A stretch of 64,000 bases of DNA from Actinernus sp. WN-2022 (lineage: Eukaryota; Cnidaria; Anthozoa; Actiniaria; Actinernidae): assembly GCA_030867875.1 (NCBI GenBank), contig JAOWCC010000924.1, forward strand, positions 1 through 64,000, given 5' to 3'. The translations under genes were made by a program, and so were the position numbers. Each line of letters begins with the position of its first letter. Position 1 is the first letter of the stretch. The notes beneath the pieces are model-generated. The model saw only the letters and a list, made by a program, of their open reading frames with translations, made no database searches and was not told the origin of the DNA. Below, piece by piece: positions 35,208-46,854 of this stretch.

Positions 35208-35535
35208 AAAATGAAGGGATACCATGCATGTTGAAATAATGATTATGTATGTATGTAAGGCATCTCTCCTAGATGGTTATTCAGATTAACTGAGTTTAGT
35301 TGGAGCAGTGAAATACCGTGCATAATACGCAATGTATCAACCTCATAAGACACACTCTACACAAATTAACCTTGGAAAATTCTGATTAGTTTCTCATGGA
35401 GATCAGTTCTCTTCAGTTTAGTCTGCGTTTCCATTTCACGATAGGGAAGGGTCACGTGACCACTTAACTCCACAGAGCCAGTTAGACAGAAAGCTCGATT
35501 AGGCTCATCCAGGATTTTAAGCCGGCCATTCCAAT

Positions 35536-35830
35536 AAAATGTTTCGTTTACCATCTCCCTCTGGCTCGTGATGGTGGTTCGGTCGGTCATAAAAGAAACC
35601 GGTAACGTTAGGGGATCTAAAACCAAGTCGGCTTGAAGATTTCATGTATTCCTCGACTACTTTTTCCTCTACTGGTTGTGGATTAACAATTTGCATGAGA
35701 AAAGGCAAGAAACTAAAACATTTAGAGAATCTTTTTTTTAACTTTTTCCAAAAAATTGGGTCACCTTTAAATACTTTTTATGCTTTTTTTAAAAAAAAGG
35801 TCGGGCCGGCGATGGTAAACGAAACATTTT
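35536..35830. mobile_element. 20-bp TIR element in intron 2
   Basis: AAAATGTTTCGTTTACCATC opens, and GATGGTAAACGAAACATTTT closes it, a perfect 20-bp inverted pair 295 bp apart. The minus strand between and beyond them is open in several frames (for example GFFYDRPNHHHEPEGD) but no domain is recognised. Confidence 0.55.
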
Positions 35831-36184
35831 AAATATTGGGATAGCCTAACGTAATCTTTAGTTTGATTTGCTAACTCGAATTACTGATTTGGAATTAAAA
35901 CCGTTATGTTTTGATGAGGAATGAGCAGTCGGCCTTTCTACTTGTAATCGATCTAGAATAAAGAAACGCCTTTTTACCAAGAATACCAAAATCCTTGATT
36001 ACAGTAAAATCCAGGAGGATTAGCGCTAATCGGGCTTCATGTAACTCAGGCCAGTTGTTTTATAGTTATAAACATGTCAACAACATGTTCTTGGTTTGTT
36101 TCCGTTGGAAAATATCGAAAAATACCCTAAACATACCAAACCGTGAAAATTTCCCACCCTAAAATGTACCCCTAAGCAATACTA

Positions 36185-36204
36185 ACCCCCCCCCCCCCCC
36201 CCCG
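36185..36204. repeat. Poly-C tract before synaptotagmin exon 3
   Basis: A run of about 18 C ends at GGCG, preceded by CCCTAA-like words (36124-36180). It resembles the right end of the poly-G/C elements at 359-961 and 26963-27417, and lies about 50 bp before the exon 3 acceptor. Confidence 0.45.
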
Positions 36205-36849
36205 GCGTTAGATATGCTCGGGATTCACTGTCCCTCTTGATTCTGTCCTCAGTAAAGACGATGACGAACAGCTACCAGGTTCTCCTTTCATGGGACCAGG
36301 TCGGCTTTGCTTTTCTCTGCTTTACGACAAGTACGCCGAGAAACTACGGGTGAAGTTATTACGAGCAACAAGACTCACACCCAAGGGCGACAATGTCACA
36401 GCCACGCCGTATGTCAAGATTTATTTATTACCGGACAAAAAACGGAGAGTACAATCGAAAGTACGGCAGAGAACATCCAATCCAGACTTTAACGAGGACT
36501 TTGTGTTTACTGTACCCCCTGAGGATCTGCCATCACGGACACTCAAGTTCACTGTGTGTGACTTTGATCGGTTTTCCGCCAGCAGGTTATTGGGCACGTG
36601 TATTATCAATTGACAGATGTTGATTTCTTAGTGTCCGAGGAGGGCACTGGGGAGATATGGTTGGATATCACTGAAAAGGACTCTACGGTATGTATTGGAA
36701 CTACTGTGACCTTGTTTTTATTAACCACTTTTTCATGTGTATTGTGGACTTGGCAAACTACCTGCTTTGGTCGAATCAGTAGTTTGTTCAGTGTTCCTAG
36801 CTTTATCGGCCATTTTGACAAACCGTATCTTTTCTAGTCTAAATAATTT

Positions 36850-37385
36850 TCTAGCAACTTAACGTGGGCGAGACACATCGAGGACATTTGCACCAAGGAC
36901 AACAAGACTCTCAGCTCCATCGCAGAATCCGACGCACGGAAACTCCTGTACTGTTCGCTAGTATGACCTCAACTTGAGTACGCCTGTAATATTTGGTCTC
37001 CAAACACGACAAAACAAACGTGCAGCAGAGAGCGTCCACTGAAGTTTATATTGAACTACCCTCCCCGTAAGACTACTTACAGGGACAGACTCGCGAGATA
37101 TTAGTGACTTGGATTCAGACCTGGCCTTATTAATTAATGCTGATTTCAACCAATATTTTGTGTTTCCTTCCGTTATAACACTCGTAATTTCGACCATAAT
37201 ATTCATTGCGTTCTGGCATATCATAATCAAAACTACTTTATATAGGTTTTCTTATTTTCCTAGATCTATATATCAACCTGTGGAGCAGTCGCGTCTGCAT
37301 CAGAATCTCAAATGTGCCTCTAGCTTAAACTCTCTGAACTCCTACTCTAAAGATAAACTGCCTACTTACCAGCCGCCGTAGGCTT
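36850..37385 (+). pseudogene. LINE reverse-transcriptase fragment in intron 3
   Basis: Reads LTWARHIEDICTKDNKTLSSI, ARKLLYCSLV, a stop, then PQLEYACNIWSPNTTK and NYPPRKTTYRDRLARY with stops and slips. This is the end of a CR1/L2-type reverse transcriptase. Non-functional and sense to the host gene. Confidence 0.7.
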
Positions 37386-37843
37386 AGTTACACTACCTTT
37401 TTTGACTGTTGGTGTTATTTAGCTTCAATTTTTTTATATTTCTACATGTACTTCATTCTGCATTATTCTCTGTTTTCTTCCCTTATCACCTGATTTTTAA
37501 AATTTATTTTTTCCTTGCTGTTTCTTGTTGTTTTTCTTTTTCTTGATGAATATAACCTTTACATTTTTCTTGCTTCATTATTGTTTTTAGAAACAAGTTG
37601 TCATCAACATTATTATATGTGATGAATACAATAAATACAAATACAAGAAACGAGTCATTGAAACCAGTTCAATGCAGTTTACGTCATGCCTTACGCTTTG
37701 TGTGTACGGAATTATTACTCGAAATATTCAAGTGTCATTGCAATGCGCCCGCAATCTGTTGGTTCGAACACTTTAGAATGCCGTAGATACTTAAATGCTG
37801 CAGCTGTAGCATGCCTAGCGGCTCTTTTATTTGTACCGGCAAG

Positions 37844-38040
37844 GGGAGCCGTGGTGGCGCAGTGCATGGTTAAGCGCTTTGCCTCTCACTTCTGTGGCCC
37901 AGGTTCGATTCCCGGACGCGGCACCATATATGTGAGTTGAGTTTGTTGGTATCTCGCCCTTGCTCCGAGGGTTTTTCTCCGGGTTCTCGGGTTTTCCTTC
38001 CTCTGCAAAAACCAACACGCTAAATTCTGATTCGATCTGT
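37844..38040 (+). repeat. tRNA-derived SINE in intron 3
   Basis: The head reads GTGGTGGCGCAGTGCATGG (A box region) and AGGTTCGATTCCCGGACGC (B box). The body has CTCCGAGGGTTTTTCTCCGG, GTTCTCGGGTTTTCC and CTCTGCAAAAACC. It is a SINE and not a tRNA gene. Confidence 0.7.
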
Positions 38041-38689
38041 GAATCATGGTTTGTTTCTGTCAGGTCTCGGCAGTGTTAGTTGAAATTCCTGGCGATAAGT
38101 TGATCGCGGTATGATTCGGGCAAACATGAAAGCGAGGTCGGTATCATGGAAGCGAGTGATTTTTAGCCGTATGTTGGCATTGTTCTCTTCCGAAAATTCT
38201 TATTACATTTAATATCGAAATTAAGTAAGTCAAAAACCTTCCATTGTAGAAATTAAATGGTATCCGTGCATGGTGACGATGCGTGGTACGTGCTTAACCA
38301 ATTACAATGCTTGTAACTCATGGGTTATTTTATAATTTCTGACAATGCAAAACGAGACAGAACTGTACAACTGACAGTATATACACTTCACACTGCCGGA
38401 CTAAAGTACCGAATGTGCTCTTATACACTTACTACACTACACTTTACATCAAGGAAGCAAATGACAACAACAGAACAAAACAAACTGAGCAAGAACAAGA
38501 AAAAAATGAATCGAAACTATACAGCTGATTAGGCATTTGTAAAACAATGTTTACAAAAATGACAATAACTTGTTCGATTTTTTTCTCTCCACCTTGGAGA
38601 GTATTTGTTTCGGTGATAGCCTATTCCTTTTCCACCTGGAAATAGGACAATTAGGGATTCCCTCCTGTTTAACTGACAATACAATAGAA

Positions 38690-39945
38690 TTAATAAACTT
38701 TATTTAACAAAGAAAAATACGTATTAACCATGAAAGTTATCGAACATACGGCCCTCAAAAAAAGAAAAATTGAATAACAATAATATCACTACTAAATTAA
38801 TGCAATAAGTATGCTAAATAAGCTATACAAGAAGTGCTAAGTTAAGTAAATTACATAGGTAATAAATATACGATATGTGAGATAACTGTAGACGCTACGT
38901 TAGGTATAATATCAATCGATAGAAATATAATAATGTAATAATATAATATTAATAGGTAAAATAAGTTAACTAGATATACCGCATTTACAATTCATCAAAA
39001 ACCTACAGTTATTGCAAAAAAGGTCTTCCAGGTGATCAATGAAAGATTCAAAGAAAGAACTGTGCACAGGGAAGGCGGGGCAGGTGATATTTCAGTCATA
39101 TTATGTTTTTTACTCTCCTCAGAATAAAGGAGAGAATATTTTAGCATTCCACTCCAACCTTTAAAGAAATATATGCACCACATACTCCCCGCTTAAGAGT
39201 TTATTGAGGGTAAGGGTAGTAACCTTTTGCTGAATAGATCCTTTCCAAGATCTTTTGTCAATTTTGTTATGAAAATATGCTATGAAATGCGTAGGCTCAG
39301 GCCTACGGGCCTAGCCTGTAGGACTGGCTTCGCCCCTGCGCGTCGACATCAATTTTATCCAGATTATGAACATCATTAATAATTCAAGAGTACCAGCCAA
39401 TCATGTGCTCTGAATAATACCACCACGCGATGACCTCTCTTTTCCCCAGTACATATCTGATCCATACTTCGAGAGACACTAGTTCCTGTTCGCCATACAG
39501 AACTGATTAATAAAACATCAACGTCTGTAAGTAACACTGATACTCCTGTATCACGGATAGACCTTTTAACTGAATCAGTGAATCAGTCTGTATCCAACAA
39601 TTCAATTACAATCCCCCCCCCTCCCACCCACCCAAGGGTATACAATGTCAAGGTAAAACTCCTGTATTGATACCTGCAGACCTTCTCGCCATTATGGAAA
39701 GAACTTGCTTTTTTGCATGCTGCACATGCCCGTGACGCAACGATAGCGCCAAACTGTAATTTTGACGGTTTTCATCAATTCCTTATTTTCTCTTATAGTT
39801 TAAGAAGTAAGCTGTATCTGATCTACAGATTCTCGCCTGTGGCTCATATGCGGCGTGTATAAACCCGACGATGCAACACGACCACTCTTTCTGAATAGTA
39901 CGTAACATCCTTCATAAAATCCCTTTGTCTTTTCCATGTCTGTAG
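38690..39945. other. Distal part of intron 3, no gene recognised
   Basis: AT-rich sequence, beginning AATAAACTTTATTTAACAAAG, which could be a LINE 3' end on the minus strand. A palindromic AGGCTCAGGCCTACGGGCCTAGCCT lies at 39294-39318. The poly-C tract CAATCCCCCCCCCTCCCACCC is near 39610. Confidence 0.4.
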
Positions 39946-40522
39946 ATTGGTATCGATAAAGGCCAGCTGCTGTTCTCACTTCAGTTCCTACCGACGGCGA
40001 GTCGACTCACTGTAGCCGTGTTAAAGGCGAAGGACTTGAAACTGGAGGACGAGCGTTCAGATATGGGTAAGAAACCGAGCGCTGAGATTTGACCCGACTG
40101 ACGAGCGTTATCCAATCGGCAAAATTGCGTATGACTCTATCACACTAATGACCGCCAATCTAAAGGCTTAACCTTTTATGAAGACGAAGTCGATCAGTTA
40201 TTTCTTTGGTTTACTAACTGCATGTGTCTCTGTGTTTTTATACAGATCCCTATGTCAAGTTGTCGATGATCATGGGAGGAAAAGCCGTCAAGAAACGAAA
40301 AACTACAATTATGCAGAAAGACATGCGCCCCTGTATACAACGAAGCGTTCGCGTTTACAATCCACCAGCATGTCTTGAGCGGGTCAGCTTCGTACTCTCC
40401 GTGACTGCCTCCCCCTGGCTAGGCGGGAATAAGAAACTGATAGGCCGAGCTATAGTAGGACCTTATATGTACTCGACCGGGTCAGGGTTAGCGCACTGGA
40501 ATGGACATGCTAGCATCACCGC

Positions 40523-41007
40523 GCAGTGCGGTGGCGCAGTGGCACACACTTATATGAAGACCTGGGAGTAGATCTAGTAGATTTTAGCAGTGCGGTGGCG
40601 CAGGTGGCACACACTTATATGAAGACCTGGGAGTCGATCTAGTAGATTTTAGCAGTGCGGTGGCGCGGTGGCACACACTTATATGAAGACCTGGGAGTCG
40701 ATCTAGTAGATTTTAGCAGTGCGACTGCGCAGTGGCACACACTTATATGAAGACTTGGAGTCGATCTAGTAGATTTTAGCAGTGCGGTGTGGCGCAGTGG
40801 CACACACTTATATGAAGACCTGGGAGTCGATCTAGTAGATTTTGGCAGTGCGGTTGCGCAGTGGCACACACTTATATGAAGACCTGGGAGTAGATTCTAG
40901 TAGATTTTAGCAGTGCGGTGGCACACACTTATATGAAGACCTGGGAGTCGATCTAGTAGATTTGCAGTGCGGTGGCGCAGTGGCAGTGGCGATCTAGTAG
41001 ATTTTAC
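40523..41007 (+). repeat. ~64-bp tandem array copied from the C2B 3' end
   Basis: Units start at about 40523, 40587, 40652, 40716, 40779, 40845, 40910 and 40964. Each holds GCAGTGCGGTGGCGCAGTGG, CACACACTTATATGAAGACC, then GATCTAGTAGATTTTA. The first unit contains the last synaptotagmin codons (SAVAQWHTLI and the TGA at 40555-40557) and start of the 3' UTR. The rest repeat this end, stop codon included. Confidence 0.9.
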
Positions 41008-41904
41008 TCACCCCGTATGACAATAAACCAAGGCCGTCCAGTACGTTACCCTCAACTTTCGAGTCCATATATATATAGGGCTGCTCTTGCTGGCTATTTT
41101 TTCCAGTATCACCAAACACATGCTTTGGATCGTCGCAACCGATGAAGCGACTAAGGTACAATTAACGATATAGGGTGTGGTGTTGAAATATATTCAGACT
41201 ATATCCTGCATATTGAACATACAGTAGTCTCTACGTTTGATACACTTTTTTAATATTATGTTACTGAATACAATGGCTATATTTCTCAGTGGCATGATAC
41301 ATCGTATCCCCTGCCCTCTCCTAAAAAGGCGCCAATAGATAGACATCAGGGGAGTATGTATCTTTATAAAAGCGCGTGACACGCAACCAATGCGGATCTA
41401 AGTACAATATAGCACAAGAGGATCGTTTAATTTTGCTCCAACTCACTGTTGAGTTACAAGTCAAGATCAACTGGCCACAGACCCAGGCTGTATGGCTTTC
41501 AGCCATGATTCATTGAGGTCTGCAAAGTCCAGTCAGGCTCCCACTATCTTAAATCACTATGTTTTCCGAATAGCAGCCACATGTATTCAACGGAAAGTCA
41601 TTCAGCAGCCTTGATAGAGTGGTGTCCGATTGAGTGGTGAAAGTAATCAGTGATTGCTTTGGTTTTGCGTGTGCTTAGCTTTTCTATTGGCTGTGAAGAA
41701 TGTTTTGTAATTATCAGCCAATCAAGTTCTAGACTAAAACCAACACAATCACGCAATCAATGTTCGTTTAACGACAGTTATTGACGATTGCGTATACTTT
41801 TCCTCGTAATTGGTTCGAGTAAAACCAATCGTGAACTTACTTCAGTTCGTGATTGGCTCATTGTGTTTTCAGTTGCTTCCGTATGAATAGGCCTTTTGCA
41901 GCTA
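41008..41904. other. Stretch after synaptotagmin without recognised gene
   Basis: No poly(A) signal for the upstream gene is obvious. AT-rich sequence holds a weak inverted pair around 41650-41760 (GATTGCTTTGGTTTT against AAAACCAACACAATC) and the dispersed repeat at 41813-41862. Confidence 0.4.
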
Positions 41905-42470
41905 ACAGTCACGTGCTGATATAATACTTCGTTAACGAATGAATGAGCTCGTGATCCCCATGAAAGGTGTTGCCATGGATGCTGGATAGCAAGCCATTTT
42001 TAAAAACGCTGTTTTAGAAAGATCGACAATCGATTTGGAGATGAAAATATAGCATTTACAAATGGTTTTGCTAATAACAATACGATCTCGTACAAGGCTT
42101 CTAAATAAATGAAGTTAAATATTTTTTGTTCATCCAGTACATTCCTGTACAGTCACGTGAATGCCCTAGCTGTAAAAGGCCCATTCACTCTGTAATAGAC
42201 CCCCTTGTAGGATACAAGTTCACGTGCTGATATAATACAGTCACGTGCTGATATAATACAGTCACGTGCTGATATAATACAGTCACGTGCTGATATATAC
42301 AGTCACGTGCTGATATAATACAGTCACGTACTGATATAATACTTCACTGACGAATGAATTGAGCTCGTGATCCCCATGGGAAAGGCGTTGCCATGCATGG
42401 ATGCTGCATGGCAAGCTATCTTTAAAAAAATTTACAAACTGTTTTCCTAATAACACTACCTATATCTTAC
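41905..42470. repeat. Duplicated segment bracketing a 21-bp array
   Basis: AACAGTCACGTGCTGATATA through GAGCTCGTGATCCCCATG and GGATGCTG..TGGCAAGC occurs at 41907-41995 and again at 42320-42420. Between them lies the 21-bp array. This looks like one unit that was tandemly copied at its start. Confidence 0.6.
42222..42345 (+). repeat. 21-bp array CAGTCACGTGCTGATATAATA
   Basis: About six units, one shortened by two bases and one with CACGTACTG. Each carries the palindrome CACGTG, the E-box core. Confidence 0.85.
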
Positions 42471-42479
42471 AAGTGCCTT

Positions 42480-43470
42480 TTTTTTTGGGGGGGGGGGAGA
42501 GGTACATTTCTCATCGACATCGACAAAAACATACTTTATAATATTTGGACCTTGCATAACTAAATACATCGGATTTTATCCATATAATTTATAATAATAA
42601 TAAATGCTGGAGGTAACGAGTAAATATTTAAGACTCTCTAATATATATTTTATAAAGCCATGGTAGAAGTTATTCATATGTTCCTTTCTTTGATGCATTC
42701 ATATATGTATCTCGATACTAATTTTGCACATTAAGAAGAATATCTCGTCCTCCATCAAGTACTGTATTTTATTTTTTTTAGTTTTTTTTTCTAGAGCGTA
42801 GAAGGAGTCGATTACGCTTTGGGTTATAATAAGGGCATCGAATTAAAAAGTGTTTTTCATCTTCAATTTCTCTTATGACATTTTGGACAGATTCGGTCGT
42901 TTAATTTCCGAGGGCTTCAAGTGCCTATCTTTCTCGATTTGAAGGCAGTGGGTTAACTGATACGGAGTTTATAGTAAGTGATATTCTGTGCTTGATATTA
43001 CTGATGCGATCGAGATATTCTTCTTGGAACAATGCATGCACCCTCTTCAATAATGGGGTTTTAACTTTGATGCTTTAAAACCTGTTGTCGCCGTCATGTG
43101 TGTAACCCAGTGGTAGTAACTAAACCTTAGAACGGAAACAGATGAAAGGTAAAGAGAATTTTACCTATTTGTTTATGAACATCATTTTATGAATAAAGAT
43201 GCATCACTGCAAACTACATGTTCTGTTCCATAATCAATATGTAGACAACCTATGCAAACCATGAACGTTTTTGGGTTCAATACTATTTTATCAATTACTG
43301 TGTGTCACATTGTAGAACTAAAACAAAGCGTTCCATCTTACGCGGTTATATGAGCCAATCAGTGTCGGAGTACAAGACAGTAGCATTTCAAGTTGCACGA
43401 AAAAGGAAAGGACTAGTTTTGAAGTCGAAGTATTTTAAATAAGAGTAGTTGCGTCTACGAACAGCAGTTT
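42480..43470. other. Stretch with no recognised gene
   Basis: Begins with a T run then a G run (42480-42498). The remainder is AT-rich with LINE-like phrases on the minus strand near 42830-42960 but no continuous frame. Confidence 0.35.
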
Positions 43471-43819
43471 CAGCGGTATTGACCCACTTCGATGTAATGA
43501 AGCACCAATGAAACCGACTTCTTGCATGACACCAATGCCCTCTTACACAAGCACAGCTAATAGCTCACTTCCGAGATATGCCTCACTTCCTACGTACAAA
43601 GGAATCAATACGAGGCTCCGTGCATAATGCTCAGTCGTTCGTGACAAGATGACAGCACTTCTTTAGTTTGTCACGAATGACTGAGCATTATGCATGGAGC
43701 CTCGTATTGATTCCTTTGTACGTAGGAAGTGGGGCATATCTCGGAAGTGGGCTATTTAGATACACAGTTTGAATAGCGCTTCATGACATTGAAGTGAAGC
43801 GTTTGGGTCAATACGGCTG
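43471..43819. mobile_element. Palindromic miniature element
   Basis: Outer pair CAGCGGTATTGACCCA and TGGGTCAATACGGCTG. Inner arms of about 90 bp, from TCCGAGATATGCC..CACTTCCTACGTACAAAGG to GTTCGTGACAA, pair with the right half almost perfectly. The loop is about 20 bp. Confidence 0.75.
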
Positions 43820-44100
43820 ACACTGCAATGTAAGTTTAGTGATTGCATGTGACAACCCAGGATGCAAAAGAGAGTGGTTCCAAAGACTTTCAGCATGTTA
43901 GACTACAGGAGGGAGAGCAACCCAAGCAGAGGTGAGTTCTGCCCCACCTGCAAGCAAACTTGTCGAACAGTCTTTCAAATATCCATTCACACTAGCCTGC
44001 TACGAGTACATCCACACCAGTACTTTATCTTGTGCTTCATTAAACATGAGAACTTTCAACAATCAAACTGCAGATAGCATATTCTCTTTAGTTTTAGGGG

Positions 44101-44102
<2 letters not shown>

Positions 44103-44131
<29 letters not shown>
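44103..44131. repeat. Poly-G run of about 29
   Basis: An uninterrupted G tract immediately left of a LINE fragment. Length in the assembly may be inexact. Confidence 0.8.
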
Positions 44132-44133
<2 letters not shown>

Positions 44134-44249
44134 GTGCATGAAGGAATTACGTACATGTACCTGACATAATAGAACCTCAAGAATGTTACAAATATTTCAA
44201 GGAGCTGAACAAATAATCCCCAGCAAGCTAGCTGTGAGGATACTACCAG

Positions 44250-45640
44250 CAGGGAAAGTGAACTGTTAGACTCTGAAATTACTGACGAAGAAATCGAAAA
44301 TGCTATCAATAAATTAAAATACAATAAATCACCAGGCAAAAACAATATCCAAAATGAAGTAATAAAAAAACGGTAAAAAGCAACTGAAGCCTCACTACTG
44401 AAATCGATTTTTAATATTATTCTATCATCAGGGGAATACCCTCGAGATTGGTGTTCTGGCTTTATTGTTCCAATTTACAAAAAAAGCGACAAGGACAAAA
44501 TGGATAACTACAGAGGCATAAGCCTGTTGTAAACTTTTGGTAAACGTTTCACCTCTATACTTAATAATAGGCTGTATGATTACCTAGTCGACAAAGGAAT
44601 TACTCAAACAAGTACAAGGAGGATTTAGGAAACACCTTGAAACACCGGATAGTATTAATACTTTCATCCTAAAAACTCTCATAGACAAATACGTTACGAC
44701 TAAGCCACACAAAAAAAATCTTATTTAGCTGTTTTGTAGACTATTAAAAAGCATTAATTGACAGCATGCCAAGAGACAAATTACTCACAAATCAAAGGCG
44801 AAGCGACATTCCAAAGCATTAAATATTGGCTAAAACTGGAAAATGTGGATAATACAAAATTGGCAACCGAGGATCTCACTCAAGCCCATAGTCTGGTGCA
44901 AAAAGATAAGAAGCATAATATGTCACTTCGACTTTGGCAATATGTGGCTAGACCAGAATAATATAAGCAATTACACAGCACTCGCTAGCAAACTAAAATG
45001 AAGACTACGAGATGTTGAATACCAAAACTGGTACAGCGAGATCCATAATGACTCGAGAAGAAATTCAAATCAGCGAAATAAGTTAAGAACATACAGAATA
45101 TCCAAGAAAACTTATGAATTTGAAAATTACTTAAAGGAAGTATCCAATGTGAAGCACAAAATAGCACTAACAAAGCTAAGAATAAGCAAGTACCACAAAC
45201 TAGAGATTGAAAAAGGAAGGTATGTAAGACCATGCTACAAACTATTCGAGGATTCAAAAGATTATGCCATTTCTGCCTCTTGGAGATTGAGGATGAAACC
45301 CACTTTGTCTTGAAGTGCATGAGATATGAAAACCTAAGGAAAGAATTCTATGCTTCATCACTAAAGAATATATTTAATACACTGTTAATAAACGCAGCAC
45401 ACCGATCTGAAAATAGCCTATTATGCACAATCATGAACCCTGACTGTAGAATTTCTAGTCTTACAGCAAAATTCATTTATAACTGCTTCACTATCAGAGC
45501 TTAAGCTCTAATGCAGTGATGCCTGTTCCCACTAACACAGAAGTACATGTACATAACCTAATTTAAAACTTACTGTATTGGACCCATGTCAAAGTACTGT
45601 ACTTGCACGTACAAAACACCAATAAAAAATTATGTCTGTC
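44250..45640 (+). pseudogene. Degenerate LINE reverse transcriptase
   Basis: The reading starts near SEITDEEIENAINKLKYNKSPGK, then GEYPRDWCSGFIVPIYKKSD and MDNYRGISLL, standard reverse-transcriptase motifs, with several stops and frame slips. The tail CHFCLLEIEDETHFVLKCMRYENLRKEF lies at 45268-45350, and a stop at 45504 is followed by CAATAAAAAATTATGTCTGTCTGTC, a plausible poly(A) signal and short repeated tail. The same family as 10085-10680. The palm YADD region is missing or unreadable. Confidence 0.8.
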
Positions 45641-45812
45641 TGTCATAATAAGCAAGTTTGTGGTACTTGCTTATTCTTAGCTTTGTTAGCCAGACTAGCC
45701 TTTCTCTTAGCCAGTATTACTTGATAATATTATGTTTTGCAAAGCAAAGTTTCAAGGAAAATTAAAAAAACAATCATTATGCTAATAATTTTCTCAAAAG
45801 CTGCACCAACCT

Positions 45813-46715
45813 TTATAGGATTATAGAAAAGTTATTGTGTCCATCGCCCTTTCTTGTAGTTCTTCTAGGGAATGACACTGACTTCCTCTCACCAGCTCTC
45901 TTGAACATTACAAAGTGCAGCTTTTTACTGTCATGTTCAGTACACACAGTAAATCCAAGACTCTCCATCATTGAGTGAAAAATGTCCACTGAGAGAAACC
46001 GTGAATTCGATAAACATGGAAGAGGCAGCACAACAAATACATAGCCATCAGGACAGATAAGTTTGGAGCACTTCCTTAGCATTTCACCTCTCTTGTGTGG
46101 GTCCCCTTCAAAGTTCAGTACAAGACTCAGGACAACTACATGGTAAACAGACTTTGTATCTAACTTGAGAAAATCCATCTTCATAATTGTGTTATTTTGA
46201 GGATTAAGATCAATAGGAGTGCACTCAATCCAACCTCTTTGTTTCCTGTAGTTATGATCCAAAGCTCCAACGTCCAGAAGTTTGAGCCTTTTGTCTTCAG
46301 CGCTCAGTAATTGTGCTTGAACGTCGTGTTCCTTTAGCTGTCGAACTACCCATTTCGCGCTGTTAAACCCCCCATGCCGACTCTCTCCCAGCTTGGAAGC
46401 TTTCTGATAAGCATTCAGTCCTCCCAGTTTCTCCATTTTGGAAGATATTGCGTTAGCTTTGAGGGTTTTCTCCCCCTGTGGCAGTCTTTTATCTTTGGAA
46501 ACTGCTTCCAATCTCTTTCTCAACGCATGGTACTTAGTTATCAAACTGTTATCTTTTCTGACCTGTGGTACAACCTGAGTAACAGGTCGATGTGTCTTTT
46601 CTTTCTTTTTCTTCTTCTGTTTTCTCGTCCTTGATGCCTTGTACTGCGTCTTGTTTTCTTTATAAGCTTTGTCTCCGAATGAAGAAACTTTCTTCCCTTC
46701 GTTTTCGTCCGCCAT
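45813..46715 (-). CDS. Bmt2-type rRNA adenine-N1 methyltransferase
   Basis: Single-exon 300-residue protein. Yeast Bmt2 methylates N1 of an adenine in large-subunit rRNA in the nucleolus, and its animal relative BMT2/SAMTOR senses S-adenosylmethionine for mTORC1. Here residues 1-45 form a very basic, lysine-rich lead (KQKKKKKEKTH), as expected for a nucleolar protein. Then come LGGLNAYQKASKLGE near residue 98, the cofactor-binding LKLLDVGALDHNY near 145, IDLNPQN with its acidic loop near 168, and VVLSLVLNF..RGEMLRKCSKL near 195, the family signature. The frame is intact with no introns. I chose the ATG at 46715 as the first in frame, in AAAATGGCGG-like context on that strand. It is divergent from RPS24, with starts 2.57 kb apart. 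Confidence 0.85.
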   Translation of the reverse strand: MADENEGKKVSSFGDKAYKENKTQYKASRTRKQKKKKKEKTHRPVTQVVPQVRKDNSLITKYHALRKRLEAVSKDKRLPQGEKTLKANAISSKMEKLGGLNAYQKASKLGESRHGGFNSAKWVVRQLKEHDVQAQLLSAEDKRLKLLDVGALDHNYRKQRGWIECTPIDLNPQNNTIMKMDFLKLDTKSVYHVVVLSLVLNFEGDPHKRGEMLRKCSKLICPDGYVFVVLPLPCLSNSRFLSVDIFHSMMESLGFTVCTEHDSKKLHFVMFKRAGERKSVSFPRRTTRKGDGHNNFSIIL

Positions 46716-46854
46716 TGTGTCAGCAGGCCAGGCTGCTTAGTGACCACAGGGAAACCAAAATATTGCTATGATTAAACTGAGGTGATCAGCTGAATCAGGG
46801 AGGCTGCTAGCTATGGTTGCCGGATTGTTGCAATATTCAGTAAACCTATTTTAC

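Larger units (their letters stand above)
29381..40557 (+). pseudogene. Synaptotagmin-family gene, five exons with frame slips
   Basis: Synaptotagmins are membrane-anchored tandem-C2 proteins that act in vesicle trafficking and exocytosis. Exon 1 (29381-29465) starts MFAILTTAQIPLNTTG, a short lumenal end with an NTT sequon. Exon 2 (33007-33257) has the span FVLIVLGGICSGAVIVLAA and a linker. Exon 3 (36253-36687) is C2A (YVKIYLLPDKKRR, NPDFNEDFVF). Exon 4 (39946-40066) opens C2B. Exon 5 (40246-40557) holds DPYVKLSM, VYNEAF and the terminal AVAQWHTLI. Junction phases 1, 2, 0 and 1 all fit, giving about 400 residues, a normal length. One-base slips occur near 33082, 36592, 40328, 40375-40384 and 40500, so it is a recent pseudogene or suffers sequence errors. 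C2A lacks the Asp of SDPYV and one loop-3 Asp, and C2B lacks the DYD loop, suggesting a calcium-independent member. Confidence 0.8.

Noticed and set aside
36592..40384. Programmed ribosomal frameshifting in synaptotagmin
   Set aside because: No slippery heptamer with a downstream structure is seen at the slips, and five separate sites make a programmed mechanism unlikely.
40639..40869. 76-codon minus-strand repeat frame (CVPLRH)
   Set aside because: Shadow of the 64-bp array at the synaptotagmin 3' end.
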